Shown piece by piece: positions 11,264-21,443 of a DNA stretch of 28,914 nt (positions are counted from its first letter, which is position 1; each line of letters opens with the position of its first letter). This DNA is from Pholiota molesta (Eukaryota; Basidiomycota; Agaricomycetes; Agaricales; Strophariaceae), in contig JACGCK010000398.1 in assembly GCA_014925825.1 (NCBI GenBank), positions 1-28,914 of the forward strand. Reading direction: 5' to 3'. Below the pieces are notes generated by a model. It ran no database searches, was not told the DNA's origin, and was given only the letters and a program-made list of their open reading frames with translations. Both the position numbers and the translations under genes were made by a program.

Positions 11264-12318
11264 AGCACCTAGCAACGATAGTGGGAGGTGGAGATCAAGC
11301 TCTGTCAAGCTTGCAGAGACAGTGGGAACTGAGTCCGGAGTCGACTCGGGGTACTCAAGGAGAAACAAATTGAGCAGTAGGGCGATTGCGCAGAATTTAT
11401 CAGGCACTGAACCTCATTAAACCCAGCCTTGTCATCTAACATGGCAGTTCCTGCGAATAAACAGCGTACCCAAGGCGCGTGCAATGTAAACAGGCTTCGA
11501 GATCGATTATCTTGGGTATTTCTGGGTGGGTAGTAGTTGAATGATGGGTCCATGGATCAATAGCATCACCGTTTATTATTAAGTAGTCCCCAAATGTAAT
11601 GATATCGGAGAGATCTCTAGCTTGAGCATAGAAGTAGTCGGGGAGGCCTGCCAGTGGCTAACGCGTGTCAGCGTCAAGCAGAAGAAAAATCGTGGTTTGA
11701 CCAATGTCGAGTATAATGAGAGGCTCGCTTCAGTTTGGAGGAGCATAAGGTTGTCTCGTTGAATCTGAAGATCTGAAATCTGAGTGTTGTTTGAGTGATG
11801 AACGTGAACGTTTGAACCAGGTTTGAACTGCAATTTGGATTTGATTGGGTATGCATGCCCACGACCGGTGCCTGGATATCGACACAAGTGAGGACCGCCA
11901 AGATACATGTAGTAAGTACTTGGCAAGAGCTATAATTGGAATGTCAGCGGTATTCCGACGTTGTCGGTTCCTCGCGACGTCCGACATGGACTCAAGTCTA
12001 TTACAGCTGTTCTTTCCCTTCTGCTCCGAGCCACTTCATATGTTTAAGGATATCCTTGCAATACCTTTGCTAGAGTTTGCTTTCTACCTCACAACTAATT
12101 AAAGTCTCCAGACACAGCCTCAGTTGCTCTTCCGGCATTGCCACAGGATTCAGGAGGTGAGTCTGTGTCATGATGCACTATGATACACAAGCGCCCTGTT
12201 ATTTCTGTCTACTAATATTTCGATCCGTTGTAGATCCCTCGTTGTCCCCACTTTATTGTTGACTTGATACATCCATCTCCGACCATCATCTCTATCCTTT
12301 TGTTGCGCCCTTCTCAAG
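11264..12318. other. Divergent intergenic region, hydrolase / metacaspase
   Basis: About 1,050 bases lie between divergent starts. The minus frame upstream of the hydrolase start stays open to 11407 and may be a longer cytoplasmic N-terminus. Elsewhere I see only short ORFs without motifs (for example 11579-11926, minus). It should contain both promoters. Confidence 0.4.
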
Positions 12319-14348
12319 ATGAAAGTTCTGAAATACCGCAGTGTATTTCGTCTTCCGGGATGGAGACATACTGCAACACAGCCAGAAGTGCCAAACGAGC
12401 CTCGTGTTGTTGAGGAGATCAAGAAAAAGGCCTTGTTGATAGGAATACAACAAGTGCGAGAACCGACTGGATTACATCGCCTGGTCTATTGAAGTCTCCT
12501 AACGGGCGAAGCAAGTGGGCGAAGCGACGAAAGCAGACACTCGCATTATCTCAAGGGCCCGCATCGTGACGTGCGAGCTATGCGTGAGCTGTTGATTAGT
12601 GCGTATGGCCTTCATTCTATCTTTTCCCAACGCTGACCATGATCAGACGTATACCATTACGAGCCCCAAGATATCACTATACTAATCGACGATGACAATT
12701 CCTGCCACGTACAACCTACACGAATCAACATTGTGTGTAACTATCTCTAGAAGTTTGGATTTACATCTCATGAATTTCAACGTAGCTAAAGCTATCGACG
12801 ATCTCATCAAGGATGCGAAGGAGCATGATCGCTTTTTTTTCCACTGTAAGCTTCGAAATACCTACGCGAGTTGACCCGTGTACCAATCCATCCTTGCAGA
12901 TTCGGGACATTCTGACCAAGAGACACCGATGACATAGAAGAAGAAGATAGGAAGAACGAGTGTAAGTACCTCGACTCAAAATCTTTAGGCGACAGTATTT
13001 ATTGAATATTACTAGTCATTATCACGTCTGAGGGGGAAAAGATCAAGGACGATGTGAGCCTTTAATGACAATCTCAGCCTCGTCCACGTCCTTACGCAAA
13101 TCTAGGAACTTCGGGCCAACCTCGCGATGCCACTTCCTGCCGGCAGTTCGCTAATCGCAGTTTTGATTCATGCCATTCGGGGTCACTGCTTGACCTGAAG
13201 CACTTCCGTTGCAATCGTGTATACGTGCCCTGGATAAACAAAGGAACTCGACGAACGAAGTCATTGTGGAATGAGAATAAACGGATGCAAGCTCGTAAGT
13301 TATCTTTTCCCCCTCTAAGGCCACTCCTTTCATTCAGCCATGTATCTTCTCTAGAAATATCTGCAGAGGAGGTCCTGTGGCCAGACTCAATAAGCAGGTC
13401 TTCACATGGGCACGACATCTATCGACGGAGTGCTCGCCGCTCAATGGACTCGGGTGCGGCTGGACCTGGGTCGCTGCCGTCACGGCACAAGCCTTCGTTG
13501 TCGATTATAACGGATGTTCCTCATCACCCGCGCCCTGGCTAGACTCGCCGTCCGCGCGGGAGAAACAATTCATGTCTCCGGTAGCCATGTACTGCACTGG
13601 CTTTTGTCGTGAAGATGATCTATTTACATACGACAACGCAGTCGAAGCAGACGTGGTGAGTTCATTTCTTGTTTTATAAGATTATGTGTGCGTCTAATCC
13701 TGTGCGCAGATATCTATATCCTCATCGAAGGATAGCCAACTGACATGGGAAGACGCTAATGGAACACATTCTATGACACAGGTATGTTCATGGCCTCTTG
13801 TTGTGTATTTCCCGCTAACGTCAAGCTAGATCCTTGTAAAGGAATTGAGTAGGCCATTCTCAGTCGCAACTTGTGTGCAGCTAACTCATAACATATGACA
13901 GCTAAAGACCCCATCCAACCTACCAAAAACTCCTGACAGATGTTAGGTGTGCTCACGATTTTCCGATTCCCAGTTTCTCTGATGCGCGACTAACTACCGA
14001 ATTTTCTTAGCCACGAAATCCATAAATTCTATGTTGATCTACATACTCGAGCAAAAACATACAAAAAAACGGTGCAGGCCGTCAACAAAGCGAAGATGCT
14101 GATGGGGAAGAAGATCCGACCAGGAGATCCAGTGGAGATGAACAACTTCCAAAACCCACAGGTATGTTTTTTCTTATGTGGTCCATCTTTACCGCCATAA
14201 CACTTATAATTTTTCTTTCCTCTCTCTTCCATTATGTATAGCTGTCTACTGATCGTCCTTTGGTATGTCGAGAGCTTCTGTAAGGTATATTGGTGCTAAC
14301 TAATAATTCATTCTTCAATAGGATATGAGTCGCCATTTTTATCCATGA
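12319..14348 (+). CDS. Metacaspase-like cysteine peptidase, frameshifted
   Basis: This is a caspase-fold (C14) peptidase of fungal metacaspase type, a family that cleaves after Arg/Lys and acts in stress and protein quality control. Exons: 12319-12598, 12647-12736, 12786-12845, 12900-12961, 13016-13053, 13106-13294, 13355-13655, 13710-13781, 13830-13848, 13902-13946, 14011-14161, 14242-14262, 14322-14348. Landmarks: KKKALLIGIQ, KGPHRDVRAMRELL, DITILIDDDN, the His region HYSGHSDQE and the Cys region DSCHSGS. The C-terminal small-subunit part contains NNFQNPQLSTDRPLDM. The His motif differs from the common SGHG. Breaks: an in-frame TGA at 12490-12492 inside exon 1, and one base short at about 12924, at 13161-13164 (TTTT just before DSCHSG), at 13533-13535 and at 13909-13912. 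No death-prodomain is visible. It is a frame-damaged gene or a poorly called one. Confidence 0.82.
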
Positions 14349-14798
14349 GTTGCCCAATCGTTGTCTCTTGTTGTCTCTGGTGTCATTTGTTATTTTATTT
14401 CTTTGTTAATTTGCTGCGATCTTCTCACCTGAGCTGGTGTATATGTTATCCTTGCAATTGTTTATCTGTTTTCACGTACATCTCCTTACCTCGAAATATT
14501 TACCCTTACTGCACTTGCGCGCGCCGCGTAAGTATAAGCGCGTCGGTCACTTGCTCACGTGGACGTGACTCCATCGAACATTGCGGTAGCGGCTGCGGCC
14601 GCTGCGCTCAGTAGCCTCACACTTGCAGTGTCTGTTCGTTTTTCACATTGCGGGCACCCTTTGGACACCCTTCATCTTTTTCCTCGTATAATTCAAGCAA
14701 ACATCGTTCGAACCCAATAATTTCTGATACCTCGCGAGTGAAACCAACCCTGCTGTCACTGTTGCTTTTGCTAATGATACGTTCCAATTCAGACGAAC
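14349..14798. promoter_or_regulatory. Upstream region of the F-box gene
   Basis: These 450 bases separate the metacaspase stop from the F-box start. The region is T-rich at first, then GC-rich near 14520-14620. It contains an element at 14534-14569 that recurs upstream of the next F-box-type gene, and a GC-rich CGGCTGCGGCCGCTGCG stretch near 14590. Confidence 0.45.
14534..14569 (+). repeat. Element shared by two F-box upstream regions, copy 1
   Basis: This 36-base segment starts ATAAGCGCGTCGGTCAC and ends CACGTGGACGTGAC. It matches 16771-16805 with one gap and a few substitutions. It contains CACGTG and TGAC-type half-sites, which resemble bHLH/bZIP binding sites, and sits about 230 bases before the F-box start codon. 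Confidence 0.6.
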
Positions 14799-16396
14799 AT
14801 GACACAGAAACTGGATGAAAGATACGAGCTGCTCGATCTCAATGATAATCTCTCTACCCAAGAAGCTCATCATCTCATTGACGAGGTTATCGCGAAACAC
14901 AGAGCCTCAATTGATGAGGCTACAGCGAAACATGGAGCCTCAATCGATCAGGCTAATGCGAAACTCAAAGCCTTAATCGATGAGGCTATGGCGAAACACG
15001 ATGCCTTCATCGATGAGGCTGTTGCGAAACACACTGCCTCAATGAGGGCTCTGGATCTCTCAATTTTGGCTTTGAAAACTCAGCGAAACACCTTTTCACC
15101 TATCATACGCCGCCTATCCCCCGAAATTCTCTACAAGATTTTTTACTTTGTGAGAGATAATAATTCAGAAATCTTTATTGGAGAGGACGGGGGACGTCCA
15201 ATGGGGGAGCTGAACCCTCTAACTTGGGTCAATATGGTCAATGTGACCCATGTTAGTCGCTATTGGCGGAGCGTCGCCATCGATTGGCCGAGTCTGTGGG
15301 CCCATCCACCGTTCAGCAACCTCACATGGGCCGAAGAAATGATTAGGCGATCTAAAGAGGCCAGCCTTGTTATTGATATTGGTATGGATGATTCAGAATT
15401 GTGGATGCGCTCGAGGTAGCCCTCAAACATACCCAGCGAATCAAACATCTATCTATCTACGCCGAAGCGGACTATTGGCCTGAAATGCTACCGACGTTGC
15501 CCAAGTCCATTCCACAGCTTCAATCCCTATGTTTGTCCTCCTCTTACGCTACTCGGAGTCCTTATAATGGCTCGGCCTATCCGAAGCCCATCTTTGGCTT
15601 GGAAAATATCCCAAGCGGAAGGTCCGAACTATGCTCTCTAGAGCTGAACTATTTTACAGTGAATTGGGATTCCCAATCAACACTTTTGCATTCTCTCACG
15701 TACCTCAAATTACATGGCACCGTTCCGAGCCCACATCTCACATGGAAATGGTTGGTCGATGTACTGAAAGGAACACCTCGTCTAGAAGTGTTGGATCTAA
15801 AGGATTCTTTTCCAGCCTGTTCAGAGGAATATGTTGCCTACTACGGGTCTGCCCACCTCGGCTTTCTTCGGGAACTCTATGTCTGTTGCGAGCCCGAGGA
15901 AGGTGGGACTTTCCTTTCCTGCATCACCCTTCCGCCAACCACCAGTATCACGATAGACTGTTGTGTCAATCTACATGATGTTCTGTCCACATCTGCAATA
16001 ACCTTCTCCAATACCTTCATCAGCCTTGCCCACTTATACTCAAACATGGTCCCTGTCCCAGATTTCCGGACCCTTACGCTTCTTCAACCCCTCTTGCCGT
16101 TACATGGAGCTAGGCTCCAGCTATCTGTGAAAGCTTTGACACATGAACAAACACCCCCCAAAGATGGTCATCTCTTGGACATTACATACACTTGGCCGAC
16201 ATGTCGGTCGCGCTACTCTCTAGAAGACGTTGCCACTAATGCTGCAAATGACCTGTTCGGCAGTGGTCTACCTTTTGAGAACATCAGTCATATATATGTG
16301 ATGGAAGGGGTAGATGGATTCGGTGCTGATACATTAGCAAACATAGTAGGAGAGCTACCCCAGGTCGCTCTGTCGTGCCACAAGGAGCACACGTAG
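14799..16396 (+). CDS. F-box-like / LRR-like protein with 11-residue repeats, frameshifted
   Basis: F-box proteins bring substrates to SCF ubiquitin ligases through Skp1. The ATG at 14799 opens a 206-codon frame. Residues about 27-81 are five 11-residue repeats (IDEAxAKHxAS) predicted to form a helix or coiled coil. An F-box-like segment follows at about residues 105-165 (RLSPEILYKIFYFV ... VSRYWRSVAIDWPSLW). The frame stops at 15417-15419, but the next frame continues without a gap in sense (VDALEVALKHTQRIKHLSI, then leucine-rich strands to about 16390). One base is missing near 15397 (AA for AAA). After the stop at 16396 the sequence still encodes an acidic tail in other frames (DSEEDSEEENTSEDEDED), so the true C-terminus is probably near 16570. 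Such genes are multicopy and fast-evolving in Agaricomycetes. No introns are needed. Confidence 0.75.
14877..15041 (+). repeat. Five tandem 33-base repeats (11-residue units)
   Basis: Five in-frame 33-base units encode variants of IDEATAKHGAS. Unit boundaries fall at 14877, 14910, 14943, 14976 and 15009. The units differ by several substitutions but have no length changes, so the frame has been kept. Hendecad periodicity (11 residues) suits a slightly right-handed coiled coil or an amphipathic helix. Confidence 0.85.
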
Positions 16397-16968
16397 AATG
16401 CTCGATGATGCGCTGCGACTTGGTTTGGACTTAGCGGATTCTGAGGAGGACTCGGAGGAAGAGAATACTTCTGAGGACGAGGACGAGGATGAGATGATGA
16501 TAAGTGGGATGAGAGTAGCGAGGATGAGAATGAGGATCAGGATCAGGATGAAGACGAAGACGAGAGGATGAAGAATCCCACAATGGCTACTTACAATATT
16601 ATAATGATTCACTGCAGAAGGCAATGTAATTTTTTTCCCGCTTGTCATATCATTCATCTTGCCTCTAAATGCCTTAAGGTCAATTTCATAGGCTCAGCGC
16701 GAGCTCAGTGTATTACTTACCCATGTATTGCTGAAATTAACCACATGCTTTATCTTATCAGATCTTGCTCATAAGCGCGTTGGTCACTCGCCGCGTGATC
16801 GTGACATCAAATACTTGCGGTTGCGTTGGTGCAACTTTCAATACTTGAGCATAACCTCTTACCAACCTCCCACAAACTTGTTCTTCCTGTCAACTTCTCT
16901 GCTTACTGAGCGCTCCCTATCCGCGTTCCAGCGACTCACGTAATAGGATTTTACGATCCTTATTCTCT
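16397..16968. other. Acidic-tail remnant and intergenic region before the second F-box-type gene
   Basis: About 16397-16575 still encodes Asp/Glu-rich sequence in shifting frames, which fits the displaced C-terminus of the preceding F-box gene. The rest is non-coding in appearance, holds the second copy of the shared upstream element (16771-16805), and leads into the second gene. Confidence 0.5.
16771..16805 (+). repeat. Element shared by two F-box upstream regions, copy 2
   Basis: This 35-base match to 14534-14569 starts ATAAGCGCGTTGGTCAC and ends CGCGTGATCGTGAC. It lies about 200 bases before the start of the second F-box-type gene, a distance similar to copy 1. The central CACGTG of copy 1 reads CGCGTG here. 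Confidence 0.6.
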
Positions 16969-18135
16969 ATGGCGGCATTGAATAATTTGCGCCGGGGACA
17001 GTTATTCCTCCAGAAATCTGCGGCATCATCTGCCAAGATATAGACCTGACAAAATACGACCTGCTTGTTCTTTATGCTCTCTCGCGTGCCTTCCGAGAAG
17101 AGGCCCAGCGCATCCTGTATCTTCTGTCTACTGAACGATAGGGTCCAACTCAAATCATTTTGCATTTCAGTCCTCCGCGGCCGTACCTCGTTCGGGGCAT
17201 GCGCAAACTCGTACTCGTCATGCCATCTGAGACGTACGTCGATCCGGAAGATTTTTCGCGATCGTGAAGATGCTTCGTTGTCCACCGACTTACGAGATCT
17301 CCGTGTACTCTGCGATAGCTCAGCAGGCCTGGGATGGCGATACAAGCTGGATTTGGAGGGGCATACATTCAGCTGACCACTTTGCGAACTCGTACTTCTC
17401 ATATGGGAGGATGGAGAAGTTTTGGCGAGCCAACCAGAAATCGAGACACTTCACATAGTGCGGAATCAGTGCGGGGCTTGATGGGAGTTGATGCCAAACC
17501 TGAAGAACCTGCGCTGTTCATATCACCCATGTCGGATTGTACGTTTCCATCAATTTCACCTCAAAGCAACTGGAACGCTTGCAAGTCACCATGTCCTGTT
17601 TAGGTATTCTTGGGAAGTCGAAAAGCTCTGTCATGGATCAAACTGATTTGGCAGCACGCTCAAGTGCTTGAGCATATAATGCATATGTTTGGCATTGGCA
17701 AACTGGGATAGAGAAGAGTATGGCAAATGTTGCAAAGCTTTTCCTGATATCAAGTTCCTCCAGATTATGGACTATACCACGTCGGTGCGCCTTCCTTGTT
17801 CGTGCACCGAGTCCGTCTTTTGTTTATATATTAATTCCTTTTTAGGCAACTTATGTCCAGACTCTTCCCCCACTTCTTACTACGTTTTTACGCAAATGAA
17901 CTCTCATACTCCGCCCACCAATGTTGCCCCAGATGTCCCTCCGAGATGCCAACTATTAGTCATGGAGGATCTGCAGACAGGGGGGCGCTGTCTGTTGCAA
18001 CGAAATCATGGAGGCTTTCCACGTTGAAGTGGTTGGTTCTGTTGGGATCGAAATTATGAATATAACAGAACGCCATCGCCCGCATTGGAATTATTGGAGG
18101 TGCAGGTTGACTTGGACGAGGACGAGTGGCTAAAG
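16969..18135 (+). pseudogene. F-box/LRR-like gene relic
   Basis: Pieces of one protein can be read in all three frames. An F-box-like start (PPEICGIICQDIDLTKYDLL, then ALSRAFREEAQRILYLLS) runs to a stop at about 17139. It is followed by LKSFCISVLR, PYLVRGMRKLVLVMPSETYV, LTDLRDLRVLCDSSAGLGW, FANSYFSYGRMEKFWRANQ, EIETLHIVRNQCGA and KAFPDIKFLQIMDYTT. A final piece (ALELLEVQVDLDEDEWLK) lies near 18095-18135. These resemble the long F-box proteins common in Agaricomycetes, with a yardstick of regional leucine-rich strands. Frame changes are too many for one ORF and some connecting sequence is lost, so I call it a pseudogene. Part of the damage may be base-calling error. The ends are approximate. 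Confidence 0.6.
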
Positions 18136-18620
18136 GTAAGATTACTGGAATGAGATTTTCGTTTGAGTGCTCTCAATATTTAAACATTCAACGCTTTTTT
18201 CTGACTGCTGCCTGATCATAAACTCAACTCATATTTGGTATTGCTTATGAATTCGAAATGAAGTAGGTTATGTTGTGCTGCAAGCTCTATGCTGCTCTAT
18301 GCCGCAGCCTATGTCAACACTTTGTTCAAACGTTCAAACCAGGTTCCAGCAGAATTACAGCCTCATCCTTATCCCGTCGAGCTTCATTTTATTCCATTTA
18401 CCTGACTTGACTTCGCTTTACTCAGTGAAAGAGTTTTAGAAATCTATGTACTTCAGTACGTTACCTGCCAAATAATCCCAAAAGTTCAACACGTTCTCTC
18501 TCTGACTATTGCTACTTAAATACTTTAACGACTGTTCCATATTAATTTGAAGCCGAAGAGCTACAACGTCCGTTCGAGCGCAATCTACAAGGGGAATACT
18601 TAACACGACTGCAATCATGA
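18136..18620. other. Convergent intergenic region with no gene seen
   Basis: About 480 bases lie between the F-box relic and the stop of the minus-strand Q-rich gene. The sequence is AT-rich with no recognisable coding motif. It presumably carries the 3' end of the Q-rich transcript. Confidence 0.4.
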
Positions 18621-19249
18621 TCAAAATAAGCCCGAGTCTTGAGTGTCGAACCCAGCATTGAGCACTTGAAGTTGATCGAACCCGTTCGCCAGTCCAGACA
18701 TATCAAAAGTACCCCCGGAGTTGAACAAGTTCCCAGAGTCGGTGCTGAGATCCGTGTAGGAGGGTGCAGGGTCCTGTGATTGGAGCGTCTGTGCGATGGT
18801 GTTGAACAGATTCGAGGTAGCATCGGAGGATGGTGGCTGGAGCGACTGTGCGATGCTATTGAACAGATTCGTCGTCGTATCCGTGAAGTTATTGTCTCCA
18901 GTTGGTGACTGTTGGGGCTGGAACGACTGCGTGATGTTGTTATACAGCTGCGTCGCATCGAAATTGCCGTTATCTGTGGAGGAAGGCGGCGATTGCTGGG
19001 GCTGGAATGACTGTGTGATGCTGTTATACAGGTTCGTCGCCGAGTCCGAATAACTATTGTTGGAACTATCGGTGTAAGAGGGGGCAGAATCCGGGGTTTG
19101 TTGAGATTGACCGTTTGTGTTGAACCAATTCGTGTTAGCAGTAGGGTCGTTGTTGCTGTTATTGTTCGAAGGTCCAGAATTTTGAGGTTGCTGGGACTGG
19201 TTCAGCGATTGTAGGTAATGGTTCATAGCGTCAAAACTGTTTTGTGGTG

Positions 19250-19295
<46 letters not shown>

Positions 19296-21443
19296 AGGTG
19301 CGTTCGGCGGACTCTGCTGAACCTGCTGCGAAGGGGCTGGTTGATATTGCTGGGGCGCTTGTTGAGGGTGTTGTTGAGGATAGGGCTGAGGTTGTTGGGC
19401 CTGCTGAGCCTGCTGAAATTGTTGAGGCTGGCTCTGGTGCAGCTGCTGACCATTTTGTTGATAGGTATATTGTTGGATAGGCTGTTGCTGCTGAGGCTGC
19501 TGCTGAGGATGTTGCTGGGCGCTCATTTGCTGAGGATGCTGGATATGTTGTTGTTGTCCTGGTCCTTGCGGTCGGACGTTACCAGCGCCTGCCTGCGCAA
19601 GCTGCGCCATCTGCTGACTCAATTGCTGCTGTTGCTGCTGCAGAGAGAGCGCCTGCAGCCTCTGGACCTCCGCAACCAACGCCCGGTAGTCAACAGGCGC
19701 CGGCTGGGGTGTTCCCGGAGCCATGGCCGCCGCCATCTGCTGCTGCTGCTGCAGTTGCTGCGCCTTCAGAAGCGCAGTGATCACCCCTTGGTAGTCCGCA
19801 CCAGGCTTGCCCAGCATGACCGCCTGTAGCTGGTCCTGCGGGACGCCAGAGTTAGTCTTGTTGAAAGAGTTCCACAGCCGGTTGACGTTCGCTGGGTTGG
19901 TGATAGCGTTGACCATGCGCCCGACTTGCATGCCGGTCGTCGCTGAAACGACGCCGGTGAGTACCACGCCTGCCGTCTTCGCGATGAGTTGGGCAGCTAG
20001 TCTGCCACCTGCGCCACCGACTATGCTACTGCCAGCTCGTTGTGGTTGTTGCTGTCGTTGCTGCTGCTGTTGCTGTTGTTGCTGTTGTTGTTGCTGTTGT
20101 TGCTGTTGTTGCTGTTGTTGCTGTTGTTGCTGCTGTTGTTGTTGAGCAGGCGGCTGATACATCGTCGAAAACGTAGGCGCTGCCTGATTCGGAACCCCTG
20201 CAAAATATTGAGCTTGGGGTTGAGGAGACGTGCTTGGAGAATTTGACATCATGGCAGGCGAGTTCATGGAGGACACAGTGGTGGCTGGCGAGAACGTGCT
20301 CTGGCTCGAAGATAGCAGAAGCGAGGACGCTGGAGGCGAGACGCTGCCCGGCGGACTCCCACTCAGGGATATAGGCGAAAGTGGCGCAGATGGCGGTTGA
20401 CTTATCGACATCGACGGCGGTCGCTGCATATTCAGCTGAGCGGACATGGCTGCGCCGTATACCGACGTTGGTTGATTTATCGCCATCGACGGTGGCCGGT
20501 AAGTAGATGCTGGCGGACCCACTGCCACGCTTTGCGGGGTTTGCTGCCCTGGACGTGTCACCGTCATAATATTCGGGCGTGAAGGAGGTCGACTAGTTCC
20601 CAACAACGACGAGGACGAGGACCCAGATGCGCTCTGCGCGCCCGTCGTGCCCATGCCTTCCATGTACGTCTGCGTCCGCCCCGGACCATGTCCCTGAGGC
20701 GCGGCCGTCGTGTGCAGCACCTGCAGGCCCTGTACTGTTTGAGCGCGGTGCGGCAGGTGCGGGTAGTATCCCGACGAGTAAGCCATCGGTGGCGGCGCTT
20801 TCGGCGGCGGCGTCGTGGACTGGGCGATCATCATCGACGCGCGCGACGAGCGTGTCTGCGAGATGGCGTCTGCAGACGGGGCAGTAGACAGCGTGGTAAT
20901 GTCCCTGATGTTGGTGAGAGGCGCCGCGTCCTTGATGTTGGAGCTGGCGTACAGCCTTTGCGCTAGCGTTTGACGCGGAGCAGAAGGTTGGGACATCGAG
21001 ACCGGTCTTCCAGGCGCCTGGCTGGTGGAAGGAAATGCTTGCATGGGCGGCGTAGGGGCTGGCATATATAGTGGAGCCGCTATGGACGGTGCAGGTCCTC
21101 GGCCTGGTGTCGATGATCTGGACGATGGTTGGCTAACAATGGGCGGTGGCCTGCCTTTGGTTGGAGATGCAGGCGCTGGCATAGGAAGAGGTTGAGAGGA
21201 CTGCGTCGGTGTCGCGTTGTGTTGCGGCTCTAGATCAGCTGGGTGTTTGAAGGAGACGACTGGAGGCATGACATTGGTCTGAACATAATACCTGTACAAT
21301 TTCAGATTAGCGCACTGATAAAAAAAAAGGTAGGAAAGTTCAGAGTGAGGCAACGCACCAGAGTTGTTTACTGTGGGGTCAATGACATCAGAAACGAACA
21401 TCTGTGCCGAAAGGAGTGACGAGTAGTACGCACGAAGGTTCAT
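18621..21443 (-). CDS. Large glutamine-rich disordered protein with C-terminal NLFN repeats
   Basis: I do not recognise the family. An exon from about 21291 down to the stop at 18621 is open for nearly 900 codons. It has Pro/Ser/Thr-rich sequence first, then a poly-Gln tract and a non-repetitive island (GGAGGRLAAQLIAKTAGVV ... VNRLWNSFNKTNSG, about 19760-20035). More Gln-rich sequence with a second poly-Gln tract follows, then four NLFNSIAQSLQP-type repeats near the C-terminus. The ATG at 21443 (AGCACCATGAACC) is the first in frame; the frame is also open to 21641, where it begins with TTG. An intron with a T-rich 3' end is likely at 21358-21292, but its length is not a multiple of three, so the 5' model is uncertain. 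Such proteins are often nuclear, for example transcription cofactors, but nothing here proves that. Confidence 0.65.
18778..19040 (-). repeat. Four divergent (N-L-F/Y-N-S/N-I-x-Q-S-x-Q) repeats
   Basis: Read on the minus strand, four units encode NLYNSITQSFQPQQS, QLYNNITQSFQPQQS, NLFNSIAQSLQPPSS and NLFNTIAQTLQSQDP. They are at about 19037-19003, 18953-18919, 18874-18837 and 18812-18778. Spacing is 60-85 bases, with Ser/Thr/Asn/Asp-rich linkers. Confidence 0.85.
19251..19295 (-). repeat. Pure CAG repeat encoding 15 Gln
   Basis: A nearly perfect CTG run on the plus strand reads as fifteen consecutive Gln codons (almost all CAG) on the minus strand. Pure triplets of this kind are prone to length change. 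Confidence 0.9.
20044..20146 (-). repeat. Long mixed CAG/CAA poly-Gln tract
   Basis: About 33 residues, nearly all Gln, with one Arg and one Pro near the end, are encoded by alternating CAA and CAG on the minus strand. The interrupted pattern should be more stable than the pure tract at 19251-19295. Confidence 0.9.

Noticed and set aside
14029..14232. Minus-strand ORF opposite the metacaspase end
   Set aside because: It overlaps well-supported metacaspase exons and has no motif of its own.
19218..19829. Plus-strand ORFs rich in Leu or Ala opposite the Q-rich gene
   Set aside because: They are the antisense of CAG/CAA repeats; CTG repeats stay open in all frames, and no independent motif is present.
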